The notes: a model not told the origin generated them from the sequence alone. A stretch of 64,000 nucleotides of DNA from Thiobacillus denitrificans (GCA_020723405.1 DYIY01000003.1:124001-188000), one strand, 5' to 3'. Counted from the stretch's first letter, positions 34,390 to 46,544 are shown. Made by a program: numbers and translations.

Positions 34390-37300
34390 ATGCAGCGTTT
34401 CTTCGCCCCGACCGTCCTGATCCTTTGCCTCTTTCTGGCCCTGGCCGGCTTGCCCGCCCAGGGGGCCGGAGAGGTGCGCATCGGCGTGCTGGCCTTCCGT
34501 GACATTCCCACCACCGAAAAGGCCTGGGGTCCCACGGCGGCTTACCTGGAGCAGGCCATTCCGGGCCACCGTTTCCGCATCATTGCCCTGCACAACGAAG
34601 CCCTGGACAAGGCCGTGGCCCAGGGCAGCGTGGAATTCGTCCTGACCCAGCCGGAACATTACGTGATCCTGCGCAACCGCCACGGTCTGGCTGCCCTGGC
34701 CACCCTCATGACCCAGGCCGAAGGCCGGCCCATGATGGAGTTCGGCGGGGTCATCTTCACCCGGGCAGATCAGACCGGCATCCAATCCCTGGCGGACGTG
34801 GGCGGCCGCAAGGTGGCGGCAGTCTACGAAAATTCCCTGGGAGGCTACCGCATCCAGCAGTGGACGCTGTTGCAGCACGGCCTGCACCTGCCCGAGGCGG
34901 CTGGGGAACTGGTGTTCACCGGCCAGCCCCAGGACAAGGTGGTGTCAGCCGTGCTGGAGGGACGCGCCGAGGTGGGTTTCGTGCGTACAGGCGTACTGGA
35001 GTCCCTGGCCCGGGAAGGCAAACTGGATCTGGCGGCCCTGCGGGTGCTGAACCTTCAGCCTCCCCAGACCTTTCCCCAGCGCTTGTCCACGGATCGGGTG
35101 CCGGAGTGGCCTTTCGCCGCCATGCGCGGGGTGCCGGAACCCCTGGTCAAGGCAGTCACCCTGGCGCTGCTGCGCCTGCCCGCCGATTCGGGGGCAGCCC
35201 GGGCCGCCGGCATCCACGGCTTTGCCCCGCCCGGGGACTACACCCCCCTGGAAGGCATCCTGCTGCGCCTGAAGGCCCATCCTGGGCGACTGGAACAGTT
35301 CGATGCCCAGGACGTGGCGGAGAAATACCGCTGGGAGTTCATGACCATCCTGGCGCTGCTGGTCCTGCTGGCCGTGAGCGTGGCCACCCGCCTGCGCCGC
35401 GACAACCTGCGGATTGCCAAGGCTGCCCAGGAACGGGATCTGATCCTGGGCAGTCTGGCCGAGGGAGTGTGCGGTTTCGACGGAACCGGCCATTGCACCT
35501 TCATCAACCCGGCTGCCAGAGCCATGCTGGGCCTGGGGGGCTCGGAAATGCCCGGCGAATTGCGCCACCCCCTGTTCCACTTCCTCGAAGGGGTGAGCCA
35601 GGACATCTGGGACGAGGCCTGTCCCCTGCGCAGCACCCTGGTGGATGGCCAGCGCCGGGCAGGCGAAGCCCAGGTGATCCGCGCCGATCAACAGGGCCGC
35701 CTCCCCGTGCACTATTCCATCACCCCCCTGCGCGACGGCCGGGGCGTCCAGGGTGTGGTGGTCGCCTTCCAGGACATCACCGAGCGCAAGGCCCGGGACG
35801 CCGCCCAGCGGGTGGCCGCCGTGGCCTTCGAAACCCAGGAAGGCATGCTCATCACCGATCAGAGCGCCCGCATCCTTCGGGTCAACAGCGCCTTCACGGA
35901 ACTCACCGGCTACGCAGCGGAAGAAGCCATCGGCAAGACGCCCGCCCTGCTCAAGTCGGGACGCCACGACCCCGCCTTCTACCAACGCCTGTGGCATGCC
36001 CTCAAGGAGGAAGGCTGCTGGCAGGGGGAGATATGGAACCGGCGCAAGAACGGCGAACTGTATCCCCAGTGGCTGACCATCACCGCCGTGCGCTGCGACG
36101 GTGGCGAGATCTGCCACTACGTGGGCACCTTCCTGGACATGAGCCAGCGCAAGAAGGCCGAGGCCCAGATCGAATACATGGCCCTCTACGATGCCCTGAC
36201 CGGCCTGCCCAACCGCCGCCTGCTCCTGGAACGCTTGCATCAGGCCGTGCTGTCCCGGGCCCGGGCCAGCAAGTACGGGGCCCTGCTGTTCATCGACCTG
36301 GACAACTTCAAGACCCTCAACGACACCCAGGGCCACGACATGGGCGACCGACTGCTGGTGCAGGTGGCGGAACGGCTCAAGGCCTGCGTGCGGGAGGAGG
36401 ACACGGTGGCCCGCCTGGGCGGCGACGAGTTCATCGTCATGCTCGACGAACTGGGTGAAGACAAGGACCAGGCTGCCGTCCTGGCGGAAATCGTCGGCGA
36501 GAAGGTCCTTGACCGTCTCAACCAGCCCTATCGCCTGGCCGACGGGGACCACCACAGCGGTGCCAGCATCGGCATCACCCTGTTCCACAACCACGACTTC
36601 ACCGTGGAGGAACTGCTCAAGCGGGCCGATATGGCCATGTACCAGGCCAAGGCGGCGGGCCGCAACAACCTGCACTTCTTTGACCCGGCCATGCAGGCCG
36701 CCGTGGAGTCCCGGGCCAGTCTGGAACGGGAATTGCGCAACGGCATCAAGCGGCGGGAGTTCATTCTCCACTACCAACCCCAGGTGGACGGGTCCGGCCG
36801 CATTCTCGGCGCGGAAGCCCTGGTGCGCTGGAACCACCCTGAACAGGGCCTGCTGAGCCCCGGTACCTTTATTCCCGTGGCCGAATCCAGCGGCCTCATC
36901 CTCAACCTGGGCCAGATGGTGCTGGAAACCGCCTGCGCCCAACTGGCCTTGTGGCAGGCCAGCCCGGCGACCGCCCACCTGAGCCTGTCGGTCAACGTGA
37001 GCGCCCGCCAGTTCCGCCAGTCCGATTTCGTGGAGCGGGTGAAGGGCGCCCTGCAACATACCGGCGCCCGGGCCACGGGCCTCAAGCTGGAACTCACCGA
37101 GAGCATGATGCTGGACGGGGTGGAGGGGGTCATCGCCAAGATGCAGGCCCTCAAGGAACTGGGGGTGGGCTTCGCCCTGGACGACTTCGGCACGGGCTAC
37201 TCCTCCCTGGCCTATCTCAAGCGCCTGCCCCTGGACCAGATCAAGATCGACCAGTCCTTCGTCCGGGATGCCCTCAACAACATCAACGACGCCACCATCA

Positions 37301-37488
37301 CCCGCACCGTGCTGGCCCTGGGCCAGACCTTCGGCCTGTCGGTCATCGCCGAGGGGGTGGAAACGGCGGAGCAGCGCCATTTCCTGGAGATGCACGGCTG
37401 CAAGACCTTCCAGGGCTACCTGTTCGGCCGGCCCACCCCGGTGGAGGAACTGGAAGGCATGCTGGACAAGTTCGACCGGACCTACTGA
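34390..37488 (+). CDS. PhnD-type sensor with PAS-PAS-GGDEF-EAL
   Basis: 1032 residues. Signal peptide (1-25), a periplasmic PhnD-like binding domain (about 27-285, [18 protein letters not shown]), a membrane segment at about 317-335, two PAS domains (about 345-470 and 475-595), a GGDEF domain with GGDEF at 677-681 and an RxxD site (REED) five residues before it, and an EAL domain (EAL at 809-811, [16 protein letters not shown]). Both cyclase and phosphodiesterase sites look intact, so it may switch c-di-GMP activity on ligand binding. The ATG at 34390 gives a clean signal peptide. Confidence 0.92.
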   Translation: MQRFFAPTVLILCLFLALAGLPAQGAGEVRIGVLAFRDIPTTEKAWGPTAAYLEQAIPGHRFRIIALHNEALDKAVAQGSVEFVLTQPEHYVILRNRHGLAALATLMTQAEGRPMMEFGGVIFTRADQTGIQSLADVGGRKVAAVYENSLGGYRIQQWTLLQHGLHLPEAAGELVFTGQPQDKVVSAVLEGRAEVGFVRTGVLESLAREGKLDLAALRVLNLQPPQTFPQRLSTDRVPEWPFAAMRGVPEPLVKAVTLALLRLPADSGAARAAGIHGFAPPGDYTPLEGILLRLKAHPGRLEQFDAQDVAEKYRWEFMTILALLVLLAVSVATRLRRDNLRIAKAAQERDLILGSLAEGVCGFDGTGHCTFINPAARAMLGLGGSEMPGELRHPLFHFLEGVSQDIWDEACPLRSTLVDGQRRAGEAQVIRADQQGRLPVHYSITPLRDGRGVQGVVVAFQDITERKARDAAQRVAAVAFETQEGMLITDQSARILRVNSAFTELTGYAAEEAIGKTPALLKSGRHDPAFYQRLWHALKEEGCWQGEIWNRRKNGELYPQWLTITAVRCDGGEICHYVGTFLDMSQRKKAEAQIEYMALYDALTGLPNRRLLLERLHQAVLSRARASKYGALLFIDLDNFKTLNDTQGHDMGDRLLVQVAERLKACVREEDTVARLGGDEFIVMLDELGEDKDQAAVLAEIVGEKVLDRLNQPYRLADGDHHSGASIGITLFHNHDFTVEELLKRADMAMYQAKAAGRNNLHFFDPAMQAAVESRASLERELRNGIKRREFILHYQPQVDGSGRILGAEALVRWNHPEQGLLSPGTFIPVAESSGLILNLGQMVLETACAQLALWQASPATAHLSLSVNVSARQFRQSDFVERVKGALQHTGARATGLKLELTESMMLDGVEGVIAKMQALKELGVGFALDDFGTGYSSLAYLKRLPLDQIKIDQSFVRDALNNINDATITRTVLALGQTFGLSVIAEGVETAEQRHFLEMHGCKTFQGYLFGRPTPVEELEGMLDKFDRTY

Positions 37489-38465
37489 GCCAGGTCCACC
37501 ACGAAACGCCCGGTCACCCGCCCGGCCAGGATGTCCGCCGCCGCCGCCGGGCATTGTTCCAGGCCGATGGTCCTGACGATGCCCGCCAGATCCGCCGGAG
37601 TGATGCGTGCCGCCAGCAGGTTCCAGGCCGCTTGGCGCCGGGCCTGGGAGGCATAGACCGAGTCGATGCCCAGGAGGCTGATGCCGCGCAGGATGAAGGG
37701 GGCCACCGTGGCCGGCAGATCCATGCCCATGGCCAGGCCGCAGGCGGCCACCGCGCCGTTGCGCTTCACCTGGGCGCAGGCGTTGGCCAGGGCGTGGCTG
37801 CCCAGTGTGTCCACGGCGCCGGCCAGGCGTTCCTTCTGCAAGGGCTTGCCCGGGGCGGTGAAGTCGCTGCGGGGCAGGACCTCCGCAGCCCCCAGGCCCT
37901 TCAGGTAGGCCGCGTCCGCCGTCTTGCCGGTCACCGCCCAGACGCTGAACCCGGCCCGGGCCAGCAGCAGCACCGCCACCGAGCCCACCCCGCCGGTGGC
38001 GCCGGTGACCAGCACCGGCCCGTCGCCGGGGGTCAGGCCGTGGGCTTCCAGGGCCAGCACGCACAGGGCCGCCGTGTAGCCGGCGGTACCCAGGGCGGCG
38101 GCCTCGAAGGGACCATAGGGCCGGGGCAGTTTGACCGGCCAGCCGGCCGGCACCCGCACGAGCTCCGCCAGGCCTCCCCAACGGGATTCCCCCTGGCCCC
38201 AGCCGTTCACCACCACCGGGTCGCCGGGCTGGAAATCCGGGCTGGCGGAGCTTTCCACCACCCCGGCCGCGTCGATGCCCGCCACCAGGGGCCAGGCCCG
38301 GACGATGGGGCCGGCATTGGCGATGGCCAGGGCGTCCTTGTAGTTGAGGGTGGAATGGCTCACCCGCACCAGCACCTCCCCCTCGGGCAGCGCCGCCTCC
38401 TCCAGGCGGGCCACCCGGGCGGTAAAGGCAGGCTGGTTCTCCAGCAGCAGGGCCTGGAAGCTCAT
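37482..38465 (-). CDS. acuI: acrylyl-CoA reductase AcuI / YhdH family
   Basis: NADPH-dependent medium-chain reductase of 327 residues that reduces acrylyl-CoA to propionyl-CoA and so removes a toxic electrophile. Characteristic features: SHSTLNYKDALA near the N-terminus, GTAGYTAA, and the dinucleotide motif VTGATGGVGSVAV. No zinc cysteines are seen, as expected for this group. The stop overlaps the end of the convergent GGDEF-EAL gene by 7 bp, and the start overlaps ampG by 4 bp, implying a shared ampG-acuI transcript. Confidence 0.92.
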   Translation of the reverse strand: MSFQALLLENQPAFTARVARLEEAALPEGEVLVRVSHSTLNYKDALAIANAGPIVRAWPLVAGIDAAGVVESSASPDFQPGDPVVVNGWGQGESRWGGLAELVRVPAGWPVKLPRPYGPFEAAALGTAGYTAALCVLALEAHGLTPGDGPVLVTGATGGVGSVAVLLLARAGFSVWAVTGKTADAAYLKGLGAAEVLPRSDFTAPGKPLQKERLAGAVDTLGSHALANACAQVKRNGAVAACGLAMGMDLPATVAPFILRGISLLGIDSVYASQARRQAAWNLLAARITPADLAGIVRTIGLEQCPAAAADILAGRVTGRFVVDLAQ

Positions 38466-39967
38466 GGACGTTTCTCCTCGTTGCCGGTCAATGCCCGGAT
38501 GGTGTCACGCATCCGCCAGACCATGTAGACCCCGGGCACCCCCAGCAGCACGGCCATGACGAAGAAGGCCGGCCAGCCGATGCTTTCGGCCATGACCCCG
38601 GCCAGGGGGCTCACGTAGATGCGGCCGATGGAGGCCAGGGCCGACAGCAGGGCGTAGTGGGTGGCGGTGTAGCGCTGGTTGCACAGGCTCATCAGCAGCG
38701 CCACGAAGGCCGCCGTGCCCATGCCGCTGGTGATGTTCTCGGCGGCGATGGCGAACATCAGCAGGTTGTCGATCTCGGCCGGTTGGAGGATGGCCATGAA
38801 GCCCCAGTCGAAGGGTTCCAGGGTGAAGCCGCCCCAGGCCCCCCGGCCCAGCACCGCCAGGGTGTAGAAGCCGAAGTTGGCCAGCATCTGCAACACCCCG
38901 AAGAGCAGCAGGGCCCGGTACAGGGACAGGCGCAGCATGAGGGCGCCGGCCAGGATGGCGCCGAAGATGGTCAGCCAGATGCCGATGATCTTGTTGACGA
39001 TGCCCACCTCCGCCTGGGTGAAGGCCATGCCCTTGATGAGGAAGGGCGTGGTCAGGCTGCCGGCGAAGGCGTCGGACAGCTTGTAGAGCACGATGAGCAG
39101 CAGGAAGGCCCAGGCCCCGGGCTGGGCGAAATAGGTGGTGAGGGAACGGTTGAGGGTCTCGAAGCCCACCCGGCGGGCCGCCCAGCCGCCGAGGGGCAGG
39201 GCGCAGGCGATGCCGGCCAGGACGAAGAGCAGGCGGATCCACTTGTTGGGATCCTCCGGATCCAGACCCAGGCCCATGAGGACCCAGCGGCTCAGGAAGG
39301 CCCCGGCCAGCACCCCGGAGAGCAGGGCCAGGAAACCCAGCAGTTCCTTCTTCGGATCCGAATCCAGGGGCCGGGACGCGCCCCCCACCCGGGGCGTGGC
39401 CAGCAGGGAAAACGCGGCGGCTCCCACCATGATCCAGGCCATGATCTCGTAGACCCGGCTCCAGCCCCACTGCTCGGCCCAGATGAGGGCGATGCCCCCG
39501 GACAGGATCATGCCCACCCGGTAGCCGAACACCGCCAGGGACCCCCCCAGGCCCCGCTCGTGGGCCGCCAGCACGTCGGTGCGATAGGCGTCGATGACCA
39601 CGTCCTGGGACGCGGACAGGAAGGCCACCAGCACCGCCACCCCGGCGAAGGCCAGGGGCGCGCCCTGGGGGGACAGGCCGGACATCCACCACAGGGTGGC
39701 GGCCATGACCAGTTGGGTGGCCATCAGCCAGCCCTTGCGCCGGCCCAGGAAGGGCGGCTCGAAGCGATCCATGAGGGGCGCCCAGAGGAACTTGAAGGTG
39801 TAGGGCACCCCCACCAGGCCCAGGAAGCCGATGGTGGCGATGTCCACGCCCTCCACCGTCAGCCAGGCCTGCATGGCCTGACCGGTAAGGGACAGCGGCA
39901 GGCCCGAGGCGAAGCCCAGGACCAGGACGGCGAACAGGCGATGGAAGGCGGCGAGGCTAGAGGGCAT
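38462..39967 (-). CDS. ampG: muropeptide permease AmpG
   Basis: Major-facilitator transporter importing anhydro-muropeptides from the periplasm for recycling. 501 residues, about 12-14 membrane helices. Signature regions include the N-terminal FASGLPLSLTGQAMQAWL, the DRF(E/P)PPFLGRRKGW loop and SASQDVVIDAYRTD. The start overlaps the xthA stop by 11 bp. Together with Mpl (left edge) it provides two steps of peptidoglycan recycling within this window. Confidence 0.95.
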   Translation of the reverse strand: MPSSLAAFHRLFAVLVLGFASGLPLSLTGQAMQAWLTVEGVDIATIGFLGLVGVPYTFKFLWAPLMDRFEPPFLGRRKGWLMATQLVMAATLWWMSGLSPQGAPLAFAGVAVLVAFLSASQDVVIDAYRTDVLAAHERGLGGSLAVFGYRVGMILSGGIALIWAEQWGWSRVYEIMAWIMVGAAAFSLLATPRVGGASRPLDSDPKKELLGFLALLSGVLAGAFLSRWVLMGLGLDPEDPNKWIRLLFVLAGIACALPLGGWAARRVGFETLNRSLTTYFAQPGAWAFLLLIVLYKLSDAFAGSLTTPFLIKGMAFTQAEVGIVNKIIGIWLTIFGAILAGALMLRLSLYRALLLFGVLQMLANFGFYTLAVLGRGAWGGFTLEPFDWGFMAILQPAEIDNLLMFAIAAENITSGMGTAAFVALLMSLCNQRYTATHYALLSALASIGRIYVSPLAGVMAESIGWPAFFVMAVLLGVPGVYMVWRMRDTIRALTGNEEKRP

Positions 39968-40736
39968 GGTCGTAATCCACCACCAGGGGCGCGTGGTCGG
40001 AGAAGCGCTGGTCCTTGTAGACGAAGGCGGAGCGGGCCTTGGCCGCCAGGACCGGGGTGGCGATCTGGTAGTCGATGCGCCAGCCCACGTTCCTGGCCCA
40101 GGCCTGGCCCCGGTTGCTCCACCAGGTGTAGGCCTCGCCGGTGTGCTCCGGGTAGAGGCGGCGATAGACGTCCACCCAGCCCAGGCGCGCGAACAGGTCG
40201 CCGAGCCAGGCCCGCTCCTCGGGCAGGAAGCCGGAGTTCTTCTGGTTGGACTTCCAGTTCTTCAGGTCCATGGCCTGGTGGGCGATGTTCCAGTCGCCGC
40301 ACAACAGCACGTCCCGGCCGCTGGCCGCCAGGGCCTCCAGCCGGGGCAGGAAGCGTTCCATGAAACTGAACTTGGCGGCCTGGCGTTCGTCTGAGCTGGA
40401 ACCGGACGGCAGGTAGAGAGACACCACCGACAGGTTGCCGAAGCGGGCTTCCAGGTAGCGGCCCTCGGCGTCGATGTCGGTGATGCCCAGGCCTTCCACC
40501 AGGGTATCCGGCGTCCGGCGGGTATAGATGCCCACGCCGCTGTAGCCCTTTTTCTCGGCGGGGTGGAAATGGCCCGTCAGGTCCCCGGGGGCCCGCATTT
40601 CCGGGGTGAGGTCGGCGAGCTGGGCCTTGAGTTCCTGGAGGCAGACCAGGTCCGCCCCCTGTTTTTCGAGCCAGGGATACAGTCCCTTGCTGGCGGCGGA
40701 GCGGATTCCGTTAAGATTCAGGGAAATGACACGCAT
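39957..40736 (-). CDS. xthA: exodeoxyribonuclease III XthA
   Basis: 259-residue AP endonuclease and 3'-5' exonuclease for base-excision repair. Signatures: MRVISLNLNGIRSA, the catalytic glutamate in CLQELK, GDWNIAH, and C-terminal FSDHAPLVVDYD. The ATG at 40736 matches the family start. Only 13 bp separate it from the divergent pyrE start, so the promoters of the two genes must overlap the neighbouring coding sequences. Confidence 0.96.
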   Translation of the reverse strand: MRVISLNLNGIRSAASKGLYPWLEKQGADLVCLQELKAQLADLTPEMRAPGDLTGHFHPAEKKGYSGVGIYTRRTPDTLVEGLGITDIDAEGRYLEARFGNLSVVSLYLPSGSSSDERQAAKFSFMERFLPRLEALAASGRDVLLCGDWNIAHQAMDLKNWKSNQKNSGFLPEERAWLGDLFARLGWVDVYRRLYPEHTGEAYTWWSNRGQAWARNVGWRIDYQIATPVLAAKARSAFVYKDQRFSDHAPLVVDYDHAL

Positions 40737-40749
40737 GGCAATAAGGTGA

Positions 40750-41400
40750 ATGGTGGAGACTTTCAAGGATGCCTTCCTTGACTTTGCGATCGGCCAGCAG
40801 GTTTTGCTGTTCGGCGAATTCAAGACCAAGGCGGGGCGGCTGAGCCCCTATTTCTTCAACGCCGGCCTGTTCAGCGGCGGCGTTGCTTTGAAGCGGCTGG
40901 GCGAATTCTACGCCAAGGCCATCGGTGCTTCGGGCCTGGCCTTCGACGGGCTGTTCGGGCCGGCTTACAAGGGCATCCCCCTGGCCGCCTCGGTGGCCAT
41001 CGCCCTGGCTGCCGAGGGCCGTGACGTGCCTTTCAGCTACAACCGCAAGGAAGCCAAGGATCACGGCGAAGGGGGGAGCATCGTCGGCGCCAGGCTGGCC
41101 GGGCGGGTGCTCATCGTGGACGACGTGATCTCCGCCGGCACTTCGGTGCGGGAATCCGTGGAACTGATCCGCGCCGCCGGGGCCGAACCCTGCGGCGTGG
41201 CCATCGCCCTGGACCGCATGGAACGGGGCCTGGGGGCCCTGTCGGCGGTACAGGAGGTGAGCCGGGACTACGCCATTCCCGTGGTGTGCATCGTCTGCCT
41301 GGACGATCTGGTCAGTTATCTGGCCGGCCGTCCCGGCGAAACCGATCGGCTGGCGGCCATCCGTGCCTACCGGGATGCCTATGGCGTGGGAACCGCCTGA
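40750..41400 (+). CDS. pyrE: orotate phosphoribosyltransferase PyrE
   Basis: Forms OMP from orotate and PRPP in pyrimidine synthesis. 216 residues with [19 protein letters not shown], the catalytic loop lysines in [13 protein letters not shown], and the PRPP motif [13 protein letters not shown]. The AAGGTGA ribosome site occupies most of the 13-bp gap to divergent xthA. It is followed after 3 bp by a DUF4124 gene on the same strand. Confidence 0.96.
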   Translation: MVETFKDAFLDFAIGQQVLLFGEFKTKAGRLSPYFFNAGLFSGGVALKRLGEFYAKAIGASGLAFDGLFGPAYKGIPLAASVAIALAAEGRDVPFSYNRKEAKDHGEGGSIVGARLAGRVLIVDDVISAGTSVRESVELIRAAGAEPCGVAIALDRMERGLGALSAVQEVSRDYAIPVVCIVCLDDLVSYLAGRPGETDRLAAIRAYRDAYGVGTA

Positions 41401-41403
41401 ATC

Positions 41404-42009
41404 GTGCGCGCCCTGCTGCCGTTTTTCCTGTTTTTCGTGTCCCTGGGCACCCAGGCCGCCACCTATCGCTGGGTGGACGAGAACGGCAAGGTCCATTACG
41501 GCGATGTGTTGCCCAGCCAGACACCCAGCAAAGGGGGAGCCGAACTGGACAAGCAGGGCCGGGTGAAAAAGGATTCACCGGGCAGTCTGATCAGCCCGGC
41601 GGAGCGCCGGCGCATGGAAGAGGCCCGGGTCCGGGAGGAAGAGGCCCGGCGCCAGGCGGAGGCCCAGCGTCGCCGGGACCAGGCGCTGCTCACCACCTTC
41701 GTCAGCGAGGACGAGATCGATCTGGCCCGGGACCGGGCCCTGGAGCAGGAGGTGGCCAGGCTGCGGGGCTTGAGTGCCCGCCTGACCGCGGCCAGCGAGA
41801 AGCTGACCTATGCCAACGGCCAGATCAGCCACTACATGGGCAATGGCATGGTGCCGCCGCGCACCTTCACCCAGATGAAGACTGAAGCGGAAGGGGAGTT
41901 GGCCGCAGTCAACGCCCAGATACTCAACTCCCAGAACTCCATGCAGGACATCAAACTGCGGGCCGAGGCCGACCGACTGCGCTTTCGGGAGTTGAAGGGC
42001 TACCGCTGA
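41404..42009 (+). CDS. DUF4124 exported protein with coiled coil
   Basis: 201 residues from a GTG at 41404, 3 bp after pyrE. Signal peptide 1-18 (LPFFLFFVSLGTQA), then the DUF4124 core TYRWVDENGKVHYGDVLP, then a long charged coiled-coil (about 65-115) and a helical C-terminus. Proteins of this type are common in betaproteobacteria next to pyrE, with unknown function; a periplasmic or envelope role is likely. It converges on gatB with 15 bp between the stop codons. Confidence 0.82.
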   Translation: MRALLPFFLFFVSLGTQAATYRWVDENGKVHYGDVLPSQTPSKGGAELDKQGRVKKDSPGSLISPAERRRMEEARVREEEARRQAEAQRRRDQALLTTFVSEDEIDLARDRALEQEVARLRGLSARLTAASEKLTYANGQISHYMGNGMVPPRTFTQMKTEAEGELAAVNAQILNSQNSMQDIKLRAEADRLRFRELKGYR

Positions 42010-42024
42010 GCGATAGCCCGTACC

Positions 42025-43479
42025 TCAGGCGCCGCCGTTCAGTTTGGCGCGCAGCAGATCGTTGACCTGGGCCGGATTGGCCTTGCCCCGGCTGGCTTTC
42101 ATCACCTGGCCCACCAGGGCGTTGAAGGCCTTCTCCTTGCCGGACCGGAACTCCTCCACCGACTTGGCGTTGGCGGCCATGACCTCGTCGATGATGCGTT
42201 CGATCTCGCCGGAATCCGACATCTGCTTGAGGCCCTTGGCCTCGATGATGGCGTCGGGTTCGCCGCCTTCGTTCCACATGGCTTCGAACACCTGCTTGGC
42301 CAGCTTGTTGGACAGGGTGCCGTCGGCGATGCGCTTCACCAGCCCGGCCAGTTGCCCGGGGGTGATGGGAATGGCGCTGACGTCCTTCTCGGCCCGGTTC
42401 AGGCTGGCGGATACCTCGCCCTGGAGCCAGTTGGCCACGGTCTTGGCCTGGCCGTCCCCGGCCAGGGCCACGGTGTCCATGAAAAAGCGGGCCATTTCCC
42501 GTTGGCTGGTGAGGCTGGCCGCATCGTAGGCGGTCAGGCCGTAATCCCGCTGGAAGCGTTCGCGCATGGCCCCGGGCAGTTCCGGCAGGCCGGCCCGCAC
42601 CTGGTCGATCCAGGCCTCGTCCAGCTTCACCGGCAACAGGTCCGGATCGGGGAAGTAGCGGTAGTCGTGGGCGTCTTCCTTGCTGCGCATCATGCGGGTT
42701 TCGCCCGTATCCGGATCGAACAGCACGGTGGCCTGCTGGATCTTGTGGCCGTCCTCGATCTGCTCGATCTGCCAGCGCACTTCGTAGTTGATGGCCTGTT
42801 CCAGGAAGCGGAAGGAGTTCAGGTTCTTGATCTCCCGCCGGGTGCCGAATTCCTTCTGGCCCACGGGCCGCACCGACACGTTGGCGTCCACCCGGAAACT
42901 GCCTTCCTGCATGTTGCCGTCGCAGGTGCCGATCCAGGTCACCAGGGTGTGCAGGGCCTTGGCGTAGGCCACCGCTTCCTTGGCGGAGCGCATGTCCGGT
43001 TCCGAGACGATCTCCAGCAACGGCGTGCCGGCCCGGTTCAGGTCGATGCCCGTCATGCCGTGGAAGTCTTCGTGCAGGGACTTGCCCGCATCCTCTTCCA
43101 GGTGGGCCCGGGTCAGACGGATGGTCTTGGTCTCGGCCTTGTCTCCCTCGCCGACCTGGATGTCGATGCTGCCCCCTTCCACGATGGGCAGTTCGAACTG
43201 GCTGATCTGGTAGCCCTTGGGCAGGTCCGGGTAGAAGTAATTCTTGCGGGCGAAGACGTTGGTGCGGTTCAGCCTGGCGCCGATGGCCAGGCCGAACTTG
43301 ATGGCCCGTTCCACCGCCCCCTTGTTGAGTACCGGCAACACCCCGGGCAGGGCCAGATCCACCTGGCAGGCCTGGGTGTTGGGTGCGGCACCGAAGGCGA
43401 TGCTGGCGCCGGAAAAGATCTTGGACTGGGTGGTGAGCTGGGTATGCACTTCCAGCCCGATGACGGTTTCCCATTGCAT
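42025..43479 (-). CDS. gatB: Asp/Glu-tRNA amidotransferase subunit B
   Basis: GatB activates mischarged Glu-tRNA(Gln) or Asp-tRNA(Asn) with ATP before amidation. 484 residues beginning [15 protein letters not shown], with [18 protein letters not shown] and [10 protein letters not shown], and the C-terminal YqeY-like tail. GAGGTAAACAG lies before the ATG. It is the last gene of gatC-gatA-gatB; the 63-bp gap to gatA is filled by a GA-rich repeat. The trimer's presence implies indirect Gln- and/or Asn-tRNA formation. Confidence 0.97.
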   Translation of the reverse strand: MQWETVIGLEVHTQLTTQSKIFSGASIAFGAAPNTQACQVDLALPGVLPVLNKGAVERAIKFGLAIGARLNRTNVFARKNYFYPDLPKGYQISQFELPIVEGGSIDIQVGEGDKAETKTIRLTRAHLEEDAGKSLHEDFHGMTGIDLNRAGTPLLEIVSEPDMRSAKEAVAYAKALHTLVTWIGTCDGNMQEGSFRVDANVSVRPVGQKEFGTRREIKNLNSFRFLEQAINYEVRWQIEQIEDGHKIQQATVLFDPDTGETRMMRSKEDAHDYRYFPDPDLLPVKLDEAWIDQVRAGLPELPGAMRERFQRDYGLTAYDAASLTSQREMARFFMDTVALAGDGQAKTVANWLQGEVSASLNRAEKDVSAIPITPGQLAGLVKRIADGTLSNKLAKQVFEAMWNEGGEPDAIIEAKGLKQMSDSGEIERIIDEVMAANAKSVEEFRSGKEKAFNALVGQVMKASRGKANPAQVNDLLRAKLNGGA

Positions 43480-43490
43480 GTCTGTTTACC

Positions 43491-43573
43491 TCGTGAGGAG
43501 TGAGGGGTGAGGAGTGAGGGGGAACAAACCCGTGGCCATCTCCTAACTCCTTACCCCTTTCTCCTCACTCAGC
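43491..43573. repeat. GA/TC-rich imperfect inverted repeat between gatB and gatA
   Basis: The left part repeats GTGAGGAGTGAGGGGTGAGGAG (20-nt unit GTGAGGAGTGAGGGGTGAGG), and the right part reads CTCCTAACTCCTTACCCCTT...CTCCTCACTC, giving a long imperfect hairpin. The right arm encodes the last nine residues of GatA and its stop. Similar tracts occur at 46545-46613 and 53611-53650, and a C-rich one before tldD. Confidence 0.65.
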
Positions 43574-45027
43574 GCCGGTCGGTGCTGGTGCCAGTCGGTG
43601 GCGAGTTGATATTGGTGGGCCACGCCCAGCATCTTCGCTTCGCTGAAGTAATTGCCGATGAGCTGCATGCCGATGGGCAGGCCCTGGCCGTCGAAACCGC
43701 AGGGCAGGGACATGCCCGGCAGGCCGGCCAGGTTCACGGCGATGGTGTAGATGTCGGACAGATACATCTGCACCGGATCGTCGGCCTTCTCCCCCAGCTT
43801 GAAGGCGGTGGAGGGGGCGGTGGGCCCCAGGATCACGTCGCAGGACTTGAAGGCCTCGGTGAAATCGTCGGCGATGAGCCGGCGCAAACGCTGGGCCTGG
43901 ATGTAGTAGGCGTCGTAGTAGCCGTGGGACAGCACGTAGGTGCCGATCATGATGCGCCGCTTGACCTCGGCCCCGAAGCCCTCGGCCCGGGTCTTCTCGT
44001 ACATGTCGGTCAGGTCCTCGTACTCGGGGGTGCGATAGCCGTAGCGCACGCCGTCGAAGCGGGACAGGTTGGACGAGGCCTCCGCCGGGGCCAGCACGTA
44101 ATAGGCGGCCACCGACAGGCGGGAGTTGGGCAGGCCCACTTCCACCGTCTCGGCCCCCAGGCCCTTCAACTGGGCGATGGCGTCCTCCACGGCCCGGGCG
44201 GTGTCGGCGGACATGCCCTCGGCGAAGAATTCCCGGGGCAGGCCGATCTTCAGGCCGGCCAGGGGCCTGGCCCCCGGGGTGGGCGTCAATTCCCGGGTGT
44301 AGTCCTCCTTTGCCCGTTCCAGGCTGGTGGAATCCCGGGGGTCGAAGCCGGCCATGACGTTGAGCAGCAGGGCGCAGTCCTCGGCGGTGCGGGCCATGGG
44401 GCCGCCCTGGTCCAGGCTGGAGGCGAAGGCGATCATGCCGTAGCGGGACACCACCCCGTAGGTGGGCTTCAGGCCGGTGATGCCGGTGAGGGCCGCCGGC
44501 TGGCGGATGGAGCCCCCGGTGTCGGTGCCGGTGGCCGCCGGGGCCAGACCCCCGGCCACGCAGGCGGCGCTGCCGCCGGAGGAACCGCCGGGCACTCGGC
44601 TGGTGTCCCAGGGGTTCTTCACCGGGCCGTAGAAGCTGGTCTCGTTGGACGAGCCCATGGCGAACTCGTCCATGTTGGTCTTGCCCAGACAGGGCATGCC
44701 CGCCGCCTTGAACTGCTCGATGACGTGGGCGTCGTAGGGCGAGACGAAGTTGGACAGCATCTTCGAGCCACAGGTGGTGAGCCAGCCTTCGGCGCAGAAG
44801 ATGTCCTTGTGGGCAATGGGCACGCCGGTGAGCATGCCGGCCTGGCCGGCTGCCCGCCGGGCATCGGCGGCCCGGGCCTCGGCCAGGGTCCGTTCCGGGT
44901 CCACGGTGATGAAGGCGTTGAGTTCCGGATTGCGGGTCTGGATGCGGGCCAGGTAGTCCTGGCAGAGTTCCACGCTGGAAGCCTGGCCGGCGGCGAGGAG
45001 TTGGGAGAGGGATTGGATGGTGTTCAT
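43543..45027 (-). CDS. gatA: Asp/Glu-tRNA amidotransferase subunit A
   Basis: Amidase subunit that releases ammonia from glutamine. 494 residues with the amidase-signature triad: K74 in VPIAHKDIF, the cis-Ser in [11 protein letters not shown] and the nucleophile Ser in [13 protein letters not shown]. The body is normal, but the last nine residues (SEEKGVRS and neighbours) are translated from the GA-rich repeat that fills the gap to gatB, so the native C-terminus seems replaced or extended by repeat sequence. It lies 104 bp after gatC. Confidence 0.96.
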   Translation of the reverse strand: MNTIQSLSQLLAAGQASSVELCQDYLARIQTRNPELNAFITVDPERTLAEARAADARRAAGQAGMLTGVPIAHKDIFCAEGWLTTCGSKMLSNFVSPYDAHVIEQFKAAGMPCLGKTNMDEFAMGSSNETSFYGPVKNPWDTSRVPGGSSGGSAACVAGGLAPAATGTDTGGSIRQPAALTGITGLKPTYGVVSRYGMIAFASSLDQGGPMARTAEDCALLLNVMAGFDPRDSTSLERAKEDYTRELTPTPGARPLAGLKIGLPREFFAEGMSADTARAVEDAIAQLKGLGAETVEVGLPNSRLSVAAYYVLAPAEASSNLSRFDGVRYGYRTPEYEDLTDMYEKTRAEGFGAEVKRRIMIGTYVLSHGYYDAYYIQAQRLRRLIADDFTEAFKSCDVILGPTAPSTAFKLGEKADDPVQMYLSDIYTIAVNLAGLPGMSLPCGFDGQGLPIGMQLIGNYFSEAKMLGVAHQYQLATDWHQHRPALSEEKGVRS

Positions 45028-45131
45028 GTTTTCTTGAGCTGGTAGTCGGTAGTTGGTAGTGGGTAGCGCTGATTCAGCGCGCCTTTGGCGCGGAAAAATA
45101 CAGCTACGAGCTACCGGCTACGGGCTACCCG
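45028..45131. repeat. GGTAG-type palindromic repeat between gatA and gatC
   Basis: The 104-bp gap reads as an imperfect palindrome: GGTAGTCGGTAGTTGGTAGTGGGTAGCG on the left and CTACGAGCTACCGGCTACGGGCTACCCGCTA on the right, with an inner GCGCGCC/GGCGCGG stem. Units of GGTAGxxxGTAG recur within each arm. It is a structured, low-complexity insertion inside the gat operon; on the minus-strand transcript it would form a long hairpin between the gatC stop and the gatA start. Confidence 0.65.
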
Positions 45132-46537
<1,406 letters not shown>

Positions 46538-46544
46538 TTCTGGT

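Noticed and set aside
37482-38465. Considered as a zinc alcohol dehydrogenase
   Set aside because: The structural and catalytic zinc cysteines are absent; the SHSTLNYKDAL motif fits the AcuI/YhdH group.
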